This document shows, piece after piece, positions 43,865-53,787 of a DNA stretch of 64,000 nt (the stretch's first letter is position 1; the number at the start of each line of letters is the position of its first letter). A model generated the notes under the pieces. It searched no databases. It was not told where the DNA came from and was given only the letters and a program-made list of their open reading frames with translations. Source of the stretch: Acidobacteriota bacterium (GTDB taxonomy: Bacteria; Acidobacteriota; Terriglobia; Acidiferrales; UBA7541); contig JACQDE010000052.1 in NCBI GenBank assembly GCA_016201285.1, forward strand, positions 1 to 64,000, in the 5' to 3' direction. Position numbers and translations under genes: made by a program.

Positions 43865-46084
43865 ATGCGGTTCTTCAAATGTAGATATTTCCGTTGTCTG
43901 CTGGCACTGGCCCTCGGCTTCCTGCTGTTGTTTGCCGGCGGCGCGGCGGCGCAGCAATCCGCGCCGGGCAATGCGATGGAGATTTACGCGGCGCTGAAGA
44001 AGGCCGAGCTGGTGAGTTTGATGCGGGCGGAAAACGTTGTGCTGAAGCGCGACCGGGGGGAAATGACGTTCAACGGAATGTTTTATTTTGGCGCACCAAT
44101 AGGGGGAAAGGTGCGCAGCGCGGTGTTTATCGGGAAAGGAACGTTCCGCGCGGAGCCGCCGGCGAGCCTCTTCGAGCGAGAAAACCTGCAGCGGCTGTTG
44201 AAAGCGGACAAGGTGGAATCGGATTTTCAGACCGCCGTATTGCGGTTCACCGACGATACGTACGAGATGCTGGCGAAAGGTGCTCCGCCCTCGGGCGGGG
44301 CGACGCCGGAGGCGATGAAGCTGGCGGCGGGGTTCGAGCCGCGGATGCTGAAGGAGACGGGCGCGAATATTTCCGCGCGGCAACTGGTGTCCATCGCCAA
44401 CCAGGAAACGCCGGGGTTCTTTGTCGCGCAGTTCGACAAGGGAGAGCGGGGGCGGTTCACGTTACTTCTGGATTACCAGACGCGAATGCCGGTGGCGAAT
44501 TTCGACATCAACGGCGGGGAGAAGGGACTGATTTTCGCGTACCGCAAAGAGATGTTCGGAAATGACGTCTGGCTGGCGTTTTACTCGCTGGAGGATTACC
44601 AGAAGCGAATAGTGAGCTATTCGGATGCGTTTGATCTCATCGCGATTTCGAAGTTCACGATGAACGCCGACGTGCGCGAGCCAAGGAAAACACTCCGGCT
44701 GACGGTGGGCATGGACATGGTATCAGCCGTGGACCACCTTCGCGTCATACCGCTGGTGATCAACGAGGGCCTCTCGGAGTACGACAACGATCGACTGAAG
44801 AAAGCTATGCGAGTGAAGTCAGCCAGTCTTGGCGGAGGGCCGCTGGATGTGATTCAGGAAGACTGGGAGGCCGGGCTGACGCTGGTGCTGCCAGCGGCGC
44901 GCAAGGCGGACGAGAAGTTTTCCGCCGAGCTTTTCCTGGAAGGGAATTTTCTCAGAGACGAGGCGGGGAATGTCATCTTGCGCGGTTTCAGCGTCGTCAG
45001 TCTGCCGGATTGCTTGTATCTGCGGTCCAACACTTCTTGGTATCCGCGGCACGGCTATCTGAAACGGTCAATTTTTCAAATGACCTTCCACCATCGCAAG
45101 CAGTACCGGATCGCTACGGTGGGCACGCGGGTCCGCGAGGAATTTGCAGGGGAGAATAAATCAGAGATGGTCACCGAGTACCGGATGGATCATCGCGTCG
45201 CGTTTGTGACCTTTGCGATGGGGCCGTTCGAGCGGTACGCGGAGAAGGCCAAACTCCAACAGGGAGGCGCGGAGATCCCCATCGAGTTCAATTCCCTCTC
45301 CGGTTCGGTCATGCCCATCAAAGAGGACTTCATCGTTGCGGAGATGACAAACGCACTGAATTTCTTCAGCGTCATGTTTGGCGCGTATCCCTACCCGACG
45401 TTCAGCGCCACGTTTCATCCGTTCGGGTTCGGGCAGGGCTTTCCGACGATGCTGATGATCCCGCCGACCGACCGGGCCAGCAAGTACACGTACGTATTTG
45501 TGGCGCACGAGACGGCGCACCAGTGGTGGGGCAACGTGGTGGCGTGGCGGTCGTACCGCGACCAGTGGCTGAGCGAGGGGTTTGCAGAGTATTCGGGGTT
45601 GCTTTACACCGCGCGGCGCGACAGGTACAGCAGCCAAGTGGAGCTGATGAAGTGGATGCGCGATCAACTGAACGCGCCGCCGGGCACGGAGCTGGGCATC
45701 GGCAAGGGCCGTGTTACGGACATCGGACCCCTCATTCTCGGTCAGCGGTTGTTCACCCGCGAGTCAGTGAACGCCTATTACGTGCTGACCTATTACAAGG
45801 GCGCACTGGTGCTGCGCATGTTGCACTTTCTGTTCACGAATCCTTCGACCGGAGACGGCCAGCCATTTTTCGACATGATGAGCGACTTCGTGAAGAGGCA
45901 CAAGGATGGTTGGGCGACGACGGAGAGCTTTATGCAGGTGGCCAGCGAGCACTTCGTGCGCACACCGAGACAACGCGCCGAACGATTGGTTCATGGTGCT
46001 GCCGCTGGTGGTGAGTTACGGCAAGGACAAGAAAGGGCGCGGGACGGTGTACGTGCAGGGCACGCAGACGCCGTTCAGCATTAA
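43865..46084 (+). CDS. M1-family metallopeptidase with rearranged 3' end
   Basis: 739 residues from ATG 43865. Signal peptide ends near GGAAAQQ. The M1 catalytic core has the gluzincin site VAHETAHQWWGN (His548, Glu549, His552), Glu of WLSEGFAEYSG about 19 residues later and the active-site tyrosine in YYVLTYYKGALVLRM. Sense homology stops at SEHFVRTP (45967); from there the frame is shifted and the last ~40 residues (RQRAERLVHG...) are nonsense. The correct tail sequence is present downstream but in a different order (see the next entry). The product as written would lack its C-terminal domain. Confidence 0.75.
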   Translation: MRFFKCRYFRCLLALALGFLLLFAGGAAAQQSAPGNAMEIYAALKKAELVSLMRAENVVLKRDRGEMTFNGMFYFGAPIGGKVRSAVFIGKGTFRAEPPASLFERENLQRLLKADKVESDFQTAVLRFTDDTYEMLAKGAPPSGGATPEAMKLAAGFEPRMLKETGANISARQLVSIANQETPGFFVAQFDKGERGRFTLLLDYQTRMPVANFDINGGEKGLIFAYRKEMFGNDVWLAFYSLEDYQKRIVSYSDAFDLIAISKFTMNADVREPRKTLRLTVGMDMVSAVDHLRVIPLVINEGLSEYDNDRLKKAMRVKSASLGGGPLDVIQEDWEAGLTLVLPAARKADEKFSAELFLEGNFLRDEAGNVILRGFSVVSLPDCLYLRSNTSWYPRHGYLKRSIFQMTFHHRKQYRIATVGTRVREEFAGENKSEMVTEYRMDHRVAFVTFAMGPFERYAEKAKLQQGGAEIPIEFNSLSGSVMPIKEDFIVAEMTNALNFFSVMFGAYPYPTFSATFHPFGFGQGFPTMLMIPPTDRASKYTYVFVAHETAHQWWGNVVAWRSYRDQWLSEGFAEYSGLLYTARRDRYSSQVELMKWMRDQLNAPPGTELGIGKGRVTDIGPLILGQRLFTRESVNAYYVLTYYKGALVLRMLHFLFTNPSTGDGQPFFDMMSDFVKRHKDGWATTESFMQVASEHFVRTPRQRAERLVHGAAAGGELRQGQERARDGVRAGHADAVQH

Positions 46085-46296
46085 AGTGCAGGGGCGGCCG
46101 GAGTCGGCGGAACTGGACCCGGATCAGTGGGTGCTCTCGGAAAAGACGACCACTTGGCGTATCAGATCCAGGACCAGCCGGACGGAAGCGCAATCATCCA
46201 GGGAACCGTGTACCAGTCGCGCAAAAGTACGGTCTGAAGGACCTGACATGGTTTTTCCGGCAGTGGGTGTTCCAGGCCCACCACCCGACGTACCGG
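45969..46296 (+). other. Permuted C-terminal segments of the M1 peptidase
   Basis: Family order after SEHFVRTP is B (AQKYGLKDLTWFFRQWVFQ), C (LAYQIQDQPDGSAIIQGTVY), D (DNAPNDWFMVLPLVVSYGKD ... WVLSEKT). Here D comes first (45969-46151, frame shifted by one), then C (46154-46216), then B (46216-46296). All three are in the same orientation, each nearly complete and each in a different frame. No inversion is seen. The remainder up to 46482 is repeats. Confidence 0.75.
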
Positions 46297-46309
46297 GAAG
46301 AAACAGTGA

Positions 46310-46462
46310 CAGAGAGATTCCTCGTCGACCTCTCCTCGGCTTCGCGTGGGACAAACGGCGGACTGGGGGCTGACAAGGACCGCACCTGTCGGAAACGTGC
46401 CCACGGGAAACGAGCGGTCAGCAGAGAGATCCTTCGCTCCTTCGTTGGGTTTCGGATGACAG
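46310..46462 (+). repeat. Two family-1 repeat copies
   Basis: Copy 1 at about 46310-46355 (AGAGAGATTCCTCGTCGACC ... GCTTCGCGTGGGACA). Copy 2 at about 46421-46462 (GCAGAGAGATCCTTCGCTCC ... TTTCGGATGACAGG). Both lie between the broken M1 tail and leuD and are somewhat degenerate. Confidence 0.6.
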
Positions 46463-46482
46463 GCGGAATCCTGGAGCGGGGG

Positions 46483-47118
46483 TTAGTTTTCGACTTTGTA
46501 AAGGTCCACCGGCTCGAACATCTCGGCGGTGGCGGGGTGCGACTTTTCGAAGGCGGAGATTTTCGCCTCGTGTTGCAGAGACATGCCGATATCGTCGAGG
46601 CCCTTGAGCAGGATTTCCTTGCGGAACGGATCAATCTCGAAGCGGAAGAGAAGGCCGTTGCCGTCGGAGACGGTCTGGTTCATGAGGTCGGCGGAAAGCT
46701 GGTAGCCCTCCTTCGCCTCGGTGCGGCGGAAGAGCTCATCCACCTGGTCGGGAGCGAGGGTGATGGGCAGGATGCCGTTCTTGAAGCAGTTGTTATAAAA
46801 GATGTCGGCGTAGCTGGGAGCGATGACGACGCGGAAGCCGTAGTCGAGCACGCCCCAGGGCGCGTGCTCGCGGCTGGAGCCGCAACCGAAGTTGTCGCGG
46901 GCAATCAGGACGGAAGCGCCGCGGTAGCGGGGCCAGTTGAGGATGAATTCGGGATTGGGCGCACCGCCGTCGAGATAGCGCCAGTCGAAGAAGAGCAGCT
47001 TGCCGTAGCCTTCGCGCGTGAGCAGCTTGCAGAACTGCTTGGGGATCATCTGGTCGGTGTCCACATTGACGCGGTCAATCGGGGCGACCAGTCCGGTGTG
47101 TTTGTCGAATGGCTGCAT
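46483..47118 (-). CDS. leuD: 3-isopropylmalate dehydratase small subunit
   Basis: 211 residues from ATG 47118. The swivelling aconitase domain is recognised by [39 protein letters not shown] and [20 protein letters not shown]. With leuC it isomerises 2-isopropylmalate in leucine synthesis. It follows leuC by 32 bases on the same strand; usual length. Confidence 0.95.
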   Translation of the reverse strand: MQPFDKHTGLVAPIDRVNVDTDQMIPKQFCKLLTREGYGKLLFFDWRYLDGGAPNPEFILNWPRYRGASVLIARDNFGCGSSREHAPWGVLDYGFRVVIAPSYADIFYNNCFKNGILPITLAPDQVDELFRRTEAKEGYQLSADLMNQTVSDGNGLLFRFEIDPFRKEILLKGLDDIGMSLQHEAKISAFEKSHPATAEMFEPVDLYKVEN

Positions 47119-47150
47119 GGGCTCCGTTCTGTACCGAGGGTCTGACTTTC

Positions 47151-48572
47151 TTACTCATTCCCGTCCACGTTCCAGTCGCGAATATCCACGAAGTGGCCAG
47201 CGATGGCCGCCGCGGCGGCCATGAGCGGACTCACGAGATGCGTGCGACTGCCGCGGCCCTGGCGGCCTTCGAAATTGCGGTTCGAGGTGCTGGCGGAACG
47301 CTCGCCGGGCGGCAGGATGTCGTCATTCATGCCGATGCACATGCTGCAACCGGCGTCGCGCCACTCGAAGCCGGCTTCGGTGAAGATGCGGTCGAGGCCT
47401 TCCTGCTCCGCCTGAACCTTGACGACGCGCGAGCCGGGCACGACGAGCGCCTGCTTGATGGTGCGCGAAACTTTTTTGCCGGCAACGACGCGTGCGGCGG
47501 CGCGGAGGTCTTCGATGCGGGAGTTGGTGCACGAACCAATGAAGACGCGGTCCACGGGGATGTCCACAATGGGCGTGCCGGGGCGCAGGGCCATGTACTC
47601 GAGCGCTTTTTCAGCGCCGCTGCGGAGCACGGGATCGGCAAACTGACCGGGATCCGGGACGCGGGCAGTGACGTCGGTAACCATGCCGGGATTGGTGCCC
47701 CAGGTGACCTGCGGCGCGATCCTGGCGGCGTCGAGTTCGACGACGGTGTCGAATTGCGCGTTGGGGTCGGAGACGAACGAGAGCCAGCGGTCTGCGGCGG
47801 CCTGGAAATTATTGCCGCGCGGGACGAAGGGCTTGCCTTCGAGGTAAGCGACGGTGGTCTGGTCGGGCGGCACCATGCCGGCGCGGGCACCGGCTTCAAT
47901 GGACATGTTGCAGACCGTCATGCGGCCTTCCATCGAGAGCGCGCGGATGGCCTCGCCGCCGTACTCGATGACGTGGCCGGTGCCGCCCGCGATGCCGATC
48001 TTGCCGATGATGGCGAGAATGATGTCCTTGGCGGTGATGCCACTGGGGCGCTTGCCGTCCACGCGGACGAGCATGGTCCGCGAGCGGAACTGCTGGAGGC
48101 ATTGGGTAGCGAGGACGTGCTCGATCTCGCTGGTACCGATGCCGAAGGCCAGCGCGCCGAGGGCGCCATGGGTGGAGGTGTGGCTGTCGCCGCAGACGAT
48201 GGTCTGGCCGGGCTGGGTGATGCCGAGTTCCGGGCCGACGACATGGACGATGCCCTGGTTGCGGCTGTGCATGTCGAAGAGGCGAATGCCGGTCTCGCGG
48301 GCGTTCTGCCAGAGCACGTCGAATTGGGCCTTCGCGGTTTCGTCCAGGATGGGCAGGTGGCGGTCCCTGGTGGGGACCGAGTGGTCCATCATGGCGAAGG
48401 TCAAGTCGGGACGGCGGACTTTGCGGCCAGCAGCCTTCAGGCCGGCAAAGGCCTGCGGCGAAGTGCCCTCATGGATGAAGTGGCGGTCAATGTAGATCAG
48501 CGCGGGCTGACCGGGTGCTTCGCGAACCAGATGAGCTTGCCAGATTTTTCCGTAGAGTGTACGCGGCGCCAT
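47151..48572 (-). CDS. leuC: 3-isopropylmalate dehydratase large subunit
   Basis: 473 residues from ATG 48572, preceded by GGGAGAAAA; the upstream longer start is rejected. The [4Fe-4S] cysteines are in [13 protein letters not shown] and [13 protein letters not shown]. Substrate and active-site blocks [20 protein letters not shown] and [10 protein letters not shown] are present. Pairs with leuD immediately downstream. It is divergent from degP. Confidence 0.95.
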   Translation of the reverse strand: MAPRTLYGKIWQAHLVREAPGQPALIYIDRHFIHEGTSPQAFAGLKAAGRKVRRPDLTFAMMDHSVPTRDRHLPILDETAKAQFDVLWQNARETGIRLFDMHSRNQGIVHVVGPELGITQPGQTIVCGDSHTSTHGALGALAFGIGTSEIEHVLATQCLQQFRSRTMLVRVDGKRPSGITAKDIILAIIGKIGIAGGTGHVIEYGGEAIRALSMEGRMTVCNMSIEAGARAGMVPPDQTTVAYLEGKPFVPRGNNFQAAADRWLSFVSDPNAQFDTVVELDAARIAPQVTWGTNPGMVTDVTARVPDPGQFADPVLRSGAEKALEYMALRPGTPIVDIPVDRVFIGSCTNSRIEDLRAAARVVAGKKVSRTIKQALVVPGSRVVKVQAEQEGLDRIFTEAGFEWRDAGCSMCIGMNDDILPPGERSASTSNRNFEGRQGRGSRTHLVSPLMAAAAAIAGHFVDIRDWNVDGNE

Positions 48573-48797
48573 TTTTCTCCCGCAATGTATTCTAACAATC
48601 CGCTCGGAATTCGCAACAGCCATGTGTCACTGATGCAACACGGCGCGGCCATTCCGGCGTCGAAGGATGTGAGGCGGCCAAGGGGATTTGCTGGCCGTGC
48701 TCACAAGCGCGGCAAGAGAGCGTCTAAGTGAAGCGACGCGCGGCAACAGTGTTATACTCGAATTACCTGAGCATCCAGAGAAAGAGGGAAGTGAAAG

Positions 48798-50351
48798 ATG
48801 GAAACGCGGAACTGGTTTGAATGGGCGAAGCAGAGGAAGCTGGGGGCTCTGATCCTGGTAACGCTGACGCTGGCCGTGGGGATCCTGATCGGCACGGTGG
48901 TGAGCGGGCGGGTGAGCGCGACGCGGAATCAGGGCGGGGACCCGGGCGCAGCACTGCTGGCGGTGCCGAGCCCGGTGCAGCTCTCGAGTGCCTTTGCGGC
49001 GATTGCCGACAAGGTGGAGCCGGCCGTAGTGAACATCTCGACGACGCAGGTGGTCGAACGCCGGCGCGCGCCGCAGCGCCGCCGCACGCCGCCGCAGCAA
49101 CAGGACCCCTTCCAAGACTTTTTCGACCGTTTTTTTGATGGCCAGGAAGCCGGGCCGCAACAGCCGGAGCGGAGCCTGGGCTCGGGTGTGGTGGTGGACA
49201 AGAAGGGCTACATCCTGACGAACAACCACGTGGTCGAGCGGGCGTCGAAAATCCAGGTGAAGCTGAACGGCGGCCGGACGGTCTATACGGCCAAGGTGGT
49301 CGGGACGGACGAAGAGACCGATCTGGCGATTATCAAGATTGAAGCCGACCATGACCTGCCGACGGCAAAGCTGGGGAATTCAGATGCGGTGAAGGTCGGC
49401 GACTGGGTGCTGGCGTTCGGCAGCCCGTTTGGCCTCGATGCCACGGTCACGGCGGGCATCGTCAGCGCGAAGGACCGCGCGAACATCGGGTTGCAGTTTC
49501 AGCGGTTCATTCAGACCGACGCGGCGATCAATCCGGGCAATTCGGGCGGGCCGCTGGTGAACATGGCCGGGGAGATCATCGGGATCAACACGGCGATCTA
49601 TACGATGAGCCGGGGCTTCGATGGCGTGGGATTTGCTATGCCGTCGAACACGGCGGTGAGCGTGTATAACCAATTGGTGCAGTTCGGGCGGGTGACGCGC
49701 GGGTCCATCGGCATCATCTTCACGGAAGAGCGGAGCACGAATCCGGTGACGCTGAAGGAACTGGGTGCGCCGCACGGGATCATTATCGAGTCGGTCGAGC
49801 CGGGTGCGCCGGCCGCGAAGGCGGGGCTGCAGCCAGGCGACGTGATTACCGAAGTGAACGGCCAGGCAGTGCGTACGGGCACGGACCTGGTTAATCCGAT
49901 TGCGCAGACACCGATCGGGCAGAAGGTGAAGCTGACGTATGTGCGCGACCGGCAGAAGCGCGAAGTGACCGTGGCGGTGGAAGACCGCACCAAGATTTTT
50001 CCGCGCGGGGCGGCCCGCGACGACCAGCCCGAGGAAGACGGGCCGGTGGAGTTCGGCCTGCGCGTCGAAGAGCTGACGCCGGAGCTGAGCCGGAAGTTGG
50101 GAATGGAGGATCGGCGCGGGGTGATCGTCGCGCAGGTGGAGCCGACGAGCTTTGCGGAAGACCTCGGCTTCCAGCCGCGAGACATTGTTGTGGAAGTGAA
50201 CCGCGAAGCGGTCACCAGTCTCGCGGAGTACCGCCGGGCGGTGGCCAGGGTCAAGCCCGGACAAAGCATCATGTTCAAGGTTCTGCGGCGCGCCGGGGAA
50301 GATCGTTACCTGACAATGTTCCTGTCCGGCGTGGTGCCGAACCCACAATAA
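48798..50351 (+). CDS. degP: Periplasmic serine protease, DegP/HtrA family
   Basis: 517 residues. Uncleaved-type N-terminal membrane anchor at about 14-35, then the Q-linker RRRAPQRRRTPPQQQ and trypsin-like domain with His144 (TNNHVVE), Asp175 (ETDLAIIKI) and Ser249 (NPGNSGGPL). PDZ1 at about 315-400 and PDZ2 at about 415-510. Degrades misfolded envelope proteins. A TATACT at 48753-48758 may be the -10 element, with no good -35. The next gene follows after 3 bases. Confidence 0.94.
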   Translation: METRNWFEWAKQRKLGALILVTLTLAVGILIGTVVSGRVSATRNQGGDPGAALLAVPSPVQLSSAFAAIADKVEPAVVNISTTQVVERRRAPQRRRTPPQQQDPFQDFFDRFFDGQEAGPQQPERSLGSGVVVDKKGYILTNNHVVERASKIQVKLNGGRTVYTAKVVGTDEETDLAIIKIEADHDLPTAKLGNSDAVKVGDWVLAFGSPFGLDATVTAGIVSAKDRANIGLQFQRFIQTDAAINPGNSGGPLVNMAGEIIGINTAIYTMSRGFDGVGFAMPSNTAVSVYNQLVQFGRVTRGSIGIIFTEERSTNPVTLKELGAPHGIIIESVEPGAPAAKAGLQPGDVITEVNGQAVRTGTDLVNPIAQTPIGQKVKLTYVRDRQKREVTVAVEDRTKIFPRGAARDDQPEEDGPVEFGLRVEELTPELSRKLGMEDRRGVIVAQVEPTSFAEDLGFQPRDIVVEVNREAVTSLAEYRRAVARVKPGQSIMFKVLRRAGEDRYLTMFLSGVVPNPQ

Positions 50352-50354
50352 CCT

Positions 50355-50807
50355 GTGCGAAAACAGCGCACGCGGTCGAAACTAGCTGTGATTCTGGGGG
50401 CGGCGCTCCTCGCGAGCGCTGCTCCCCTTTCTGCTTTTGCAGCTCCGCCGCAAACGAAGACCCCACCTTCAACAAAGCAGCCGGCACCGTCAAAGAAAAA
50501 AACCAGTAAATCCTCGAAGAAGAAGCCGGCGCGCGCGCGAGGACAGTCCGCGCCGACAACCGACCGGATCAAGGAAATACAAACAGCGCTGGCGCTGAGG
50601 GGTTTTTATGAAGGTGAGCCGACCGGGAAGTGGGACGCGCGGTCGGTGGAAGCGATGAAGAAGTTTCAGGGCGCGAATGGGCTGACCGAGACGGGGAAGT
50701 TCGACGCGAAATCGCTGCAGAAACTGGGGCTGGGCTCGGAAGTGGCGGGCTCCGCCGCGCCGCGCACGCCGGCGAACGGGACCAAACCGCAGCTCCCGCG
50801 GCCGTAA
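50355..50807 (+). CDS. Exported peptidoglycan-binding domain protein
   Basis: 150 residues from GTG 50355. Signal peptide ends near LSAFAAPP, then a Lys/Pro/Ser-rich tether (35-66) and one PG_binding_1 domain (DRIKEIQTALALRGFYEGEP, AMKKFQGANGLTETGKFDAK). A Pro/Gly tail ends the protein. It probably attaches to cell wall peptides. Only 3 bases after degP, so the two are likely one transcript in the envelope. Confidence 0.82.
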   Translation: MRKQRTRSKLAVILGAALLASAAPLSAFAAPPQTKTPPSTKQPAPSKKKTSKSSKKKPARARGQSAPTTDRIKEIQTALALRGFYEGEPTGKWDARSVEAMKKFQGANGLTETGKFDAKSLQKLGLGSEVAGSAAPRTPANGTKPQLPRP

Positions 50808-50854
50808 ACTCTCCGAAGAGTTCCTTCCAGAAAATCCGAAGAGAGCGGCGCCAG

Positions 50855-50918
50855 CAAAAGCAGATTCCTCACTTCGCCGTGTCCACCACGGCGGACAGGG
50901 CTTCGTCGGGATGACAAG
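50855..50918 (+). repeat. Family-1 palindromic repeat, long form
   Basis: CAAAAGCAGATTCCTCACTT, inner CCACCACGGCGG, and CTTCGTCGGGATGACAAG. It lies between the envelope genes and the next dehydrogenase. Confidence 0.7.
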
Positions 50919-51060
50919 TTAACTGGCGGACGGGCGAGCGGTGGCGGAAACAGGGAATTCTGCTAAACTGATGGGGCCGCGCACCGCAGACATCCCGCGG
51001 TACCAGCAATCCGCGGTTTGAAGTCACCGCAATCGTACAAGCCAATTCCGAGGAGGCAGT

Positions 51061-52584
51061 ATGGCCACGCTATCCATCCCCAAAGTCCACAAGAACTTCA
51101 TCAACGGCGAATGGGTCGAATCGCGCTCCGGCAAGGCGTTTGAGAACCGCAACCCGGCCAACACCGACGAATTGGTCGGGATGTTTCCGCTGGCCACCGA
51201 AGAGGACGTGAACGCCGCGGTGGAAGCGGCGAAGGAATCGTTCAAAAGCTGGCGGCTGGTGCCGGCGCCGAAGCGGGCGGAGATCCTGTTCCGTGCTGCC
51301 GAAATCCTGGTGCAGCGCAAGGAAGATTTCGCGCGGGACATGACGCGCGAAATGGGGAAAATCCTGGCGGAGACGCGCGGCGACGTCCAGGAAGCGATCG
51401 ACATGACGTACTACATGGCCGGGGAGGGCCGGCGTCAGTTCGGACAGACGACGCCCTCTGAGCTGCCCAACAAGTTCGCGATGTGCATCCGGCAGCCGAT
51501 CGGGGTGTGCTCGATGATCACGCCGTGGAACTTCCCGATGGCGATTCCTTCGTGGAAGATCATGCCGGCGCTGATCCTGGGCAATACGGTGCTGGTCAAA
51601 CCGGCCTCGGATACGCCGCTTTCGGCCTACAACCTGGTGCAGGCGCTGACCGAGGCGGGAATCCCGCGCGGGGTGGTGAACCTGGTGACGGGTTCGGGCG
51701 GCAAAGTGGGCAGCCCGATGATGGCGCACAAGGACGTGAAGCTGGTGAGCTTTACCGGCTCGACGGAAATCGGGCGGGTGGTGAGCCAGGCGTGCGCGAC
51801 GGACTTCAAACCGTGCCAGCTCGAAATGGGCGGCAAGAACATGATCATGGTGATGGACGACGCCAATCTGGACCTGGCGGTGGACGGCTGCATCTGGGGC
51901 GGATTCGGGACGACGGGGCAGCGCTGCACGGCCACGAGCCGCGTGGCAGTGCATAAGAAGGTGTACAAGGAGTTCGTCGAGCGGTATGCGGCGCGGGCCA
52001 AAGGGCTGAAGGTGGGCGACGGGCTCGACCCGACAACCGAGATGGGGCCGTGCGTGAGCGAGTCGCAGCTCAAGACGGTGATGGAATACGTCGAGATCGG
52101 GAGGAACGAGGGCGCGAAGCTGGCGGCGGGCGGGCATCGGTTGGAAGGCGGGAAGTACGCCAAGGGCTGGTTCCACGAGCCGACGATTTTCGTGGACTGC
52201 GACCCGAAGATGCGTCTGATGCAGGAGGAAATTTTCGGGCCGGTGGTGAGCGTGACCGCGGTGGACGATCTGGACCAGGCCATCGAAGTCTGCAACGGCA
52301 CGGTGTACGGGCTGTCGTCTTCGATTTACACGCGGAACGTGAACAACGCGTTCCGGGCGATGCGCGACGTGCACACCGGCATCGTCTATGTGAACGCGCC
52401 GACCATCGGCGCGGAGACGCACCTGCCGTTCGGCGGCGTCAAGCAGACCGGCAACGGACATCGCGAGGCCGCCGTCGCCTGTCTGGACTTCTACTCGGAA
52501 TGGAAGACGCTGTACATTGACTACTCCGACCGCCTGCAGCGTGCGCAGATCGACACCGGAGGGTTCGGGTCGAGCAACGACTGA
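51061..52584 (+). CDS. Aldehyde dehydrogenase, semialdehyde-type
   Basis: 507 residues; start supported by GAGGAGG seven bases upstream. Cofactor blocks [20 protein letters not shown] and [14 protein letters not shown], catalytic Glu in [12 protein letters not shown], Cys in [16 protein letters not shown] terminus [20 protein letters not shown] then [13 protein letters not shown], as in alpha-ketoglutarate semialdehyde and related dehydrogenases. Substrate not proven. Distinct from the ALDH at 31679. Confidence 0.9.
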   Translation: MATLSIPKVHKNFINGEWVESRSGKAFENRNPANTDELVGMFPLATEEDVNAAVEAAKESFKSWRLVPAPKRAEILFRAAEILVQRKEDFARDMTREMGKILAETRGDVQEAIDMTYYMAGEGRRQFGQTTPSELPNKFAMCIRQPIGVCSMITPWNFPMAIPSWKIMPALILGNTVLVKPASDTPLSAYNLVQALTEAGIPRGVVNLVTGSGGKVGSPMMAHKDVKLVSFTGSTEIGRVVSQACATDFKPCQLEMGGKNMIMVMDDANLDLAVDGCIWGGFGTTGQRCTATSRVAVHKKVYKEFVERYAARAKGLKVGDGLDPTTEMGPCVSESQLKTVMEYVEIGRNEGAKLAAGGHRLEGGKYAKGWFHEPTIFVDCDPKMRLMQEEIFGPVVSVTAVDDLDQAIEVCNGTVYGLSSSIYTRNVNNAFRAMRDVHTGIVYVNAPTIGAETHLPFGGVKQTGNGHREAAVACLDFYSEWKTLYIDYSDRLQRAQIDTGGFGSSND

Positions 52585-52605
52585 GCCGATCACTTCTTGT
52601 GGATT

Positions 52606-52630
52606 TAGGGGCGTATGTCATACGCCCCTA
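52606..52630. repeat. Perfect 25-base palindrome
   Basis: TAGGGGCGTATG (52606-52617), one base, CATACGCCCCTA (52619-52630). It lies 21 bases past the dehydrogenase stop and 58 bases before the hrcA promoter. It may act as a terminator, a regulator site or a dispersed palindromic repeat. The terminator stem after the M16 gene (22108-22133) shares the AGGGGCG...CGCCCCT outer arms. Confidence 0.7.
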
Positions 52631-52687
52631 CGAATTTCCGGCTCCATTCAGCTCGTAACTCTCGCATCGCCGCGTTGTTCCATCCGG

Positions 52688-52716
52688 TTGACGACCCTGC
52701 AAGGCCCGATTACAAT
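52688..52716 (+). promoter_or_regulatory. Promoter of hrcA-grpE-dnaJ
   Basis: TTGACG at 52688-52693, 17-base spacer, TACAAT at 52711-52716; ATG hrcA at 52735. No CIRCE element (TTAGCACTC-N9-GAGTGCTAA) is seen near it, so HrcA control of this promoter is not supported here. Confidence 0.65.
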
Positions 52717-52734
52717 CAAATTTCGAGGCGATTG

Positions 52735-53787
52735 ATGCGTTCCGCAGCACTCAACGACAAACGCAACCGGCAAATCCTTGCAGACATCGTGCGCGCGTAC
52801 ATCGAGTCCGGCGAGCCGGTGTCGTCGCGGGCGATCTCGCGTCGCTCGCCGGAGTCGCTCAGCCCGGCGACGATCCGCAACGTGATGTCGGACCTCGAGG
52901 AAGAGGGATACCTCTTTCAGCCGCACACGTCGGCGGGGCGTGTGCCCACGGCTACGGCATACCGGTTTTTTGTGCAGGAAATTGGCACGCAAGCGACGCT
53001 GAGCCCGGAAGACCAGACGTACATCCGCAAGGAGCTGGACGCGGCGCAGACGCCGAGCGAAATCATGGAGCGAGCGAGCCACGTGCTGGCCACGATGTCG
53101 CACGGGCTGGGGATCGTTGTATCGCCGCCGCTGGCGCGGTCGGTGCTGGAGCACATCCGGTTCCTGGCGCTGCCCGAGGGCAGGCTGCTGGTGGTGCTGA
53201 TTTCCCAGGACGGCATGACGCGGGACAAGCTGGTCCGCCCGGAGCAGGCGTTCACACAGCAGGAACTGGATCGCACGGCAGAGTACCTGAATCAAAACTA
53301 CACCGGTTGGACGCTGGACGCCATCCGCGCGGAGCTGCTGGCCCGCCTCGCGCAGGAGCATGAGCGGTACGACCAACTCGCCAGCACGGCGCTGATGCTG
53401 TGTGAGACCAGCGTGCTGGGCGAGGACACGGGCGCGCAACTGTACGTGGATGGCGCCGCGCAAATCGCCACGGCGCCGGAGTTTGCCGACGCCGGGCAAC
53501 TGCGCGAGTTGCTGGGCGCCATCGAGGAGAAACGCAAGCTGGTGACGCTGCTGACCGGATGCATCGAGGGCCCGGAGCCGGTGCAGGTGCAAATTGGCAT
53601 CAAGGAGATTGAAAACGCAGGGGCGCACCTGGCGCTGATCAGCGCGCCGTATGCGGTGCACGACCGCGTGCAGGGATCGCTGGGCGTGCTGGGCCCGATG
53701 CGCATGCAGTACGAGCGGGCCATCACCGCCGTCGCGTACGTGGCCCAGCTCTTCAGCAAGCAGTTGAGCAGGAGCGACCGGCCTTGA
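52735..53787 (+). CDS. hrcA: Heat-inducible transcription repressor HrcA
   Basis: 350 residues from ATG 52735 (MRSAALNDKRNRQILADIVR). The winged-helix N terminus (YIESGEPVSSRAISRRSPES, TIRNVMSDLEEEGYLFQPHT, SAGRVPTATAYRFFV) is followed by the GAF-like dimer domain. Normally represses groE and dnaK through CIRCE. It is first of the hrcA-grpE-dnaJ operon and its stop overlaps the grpE start. dnaK is not in the window. Confidence 0.93.
   Translation: MRSAALNDKRNRQILADIVRAYIESGEPVSSRAISRRSPESLSPATIRNVMSDLEEEGYLFQPHTSAGRVPTATAYRFFVQEIGTQATLSPEDQTYIRKELDAAQTPSEIMERASHVLATMSHGLGIVVSPPLARSVLEHIRFLALPEGRLLVVLISQDGMTRDKLVRPEQAFTQQELDRTAEYLNQNYTGWTLDAIRAELLARLAQEHERYDQLASTALMLCETSVLGEDTGAQLYVDGAAQIATAPEFADAGQLRELLGAIEEKRKLVTLLTGCIEGPEPVQVQIGIKEIENAGAHLALISAPYAVHDRVQGSLGVLGPMRMQYERAITAVAYVAQLFSKQLSRSDRP

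Noticed and set aside
52585-52734. CIRCE operator before hrcA
   Set aside because: No TTAGCACTC...GAGTGCTAA or close variant is present; the dyad there is unrelated.
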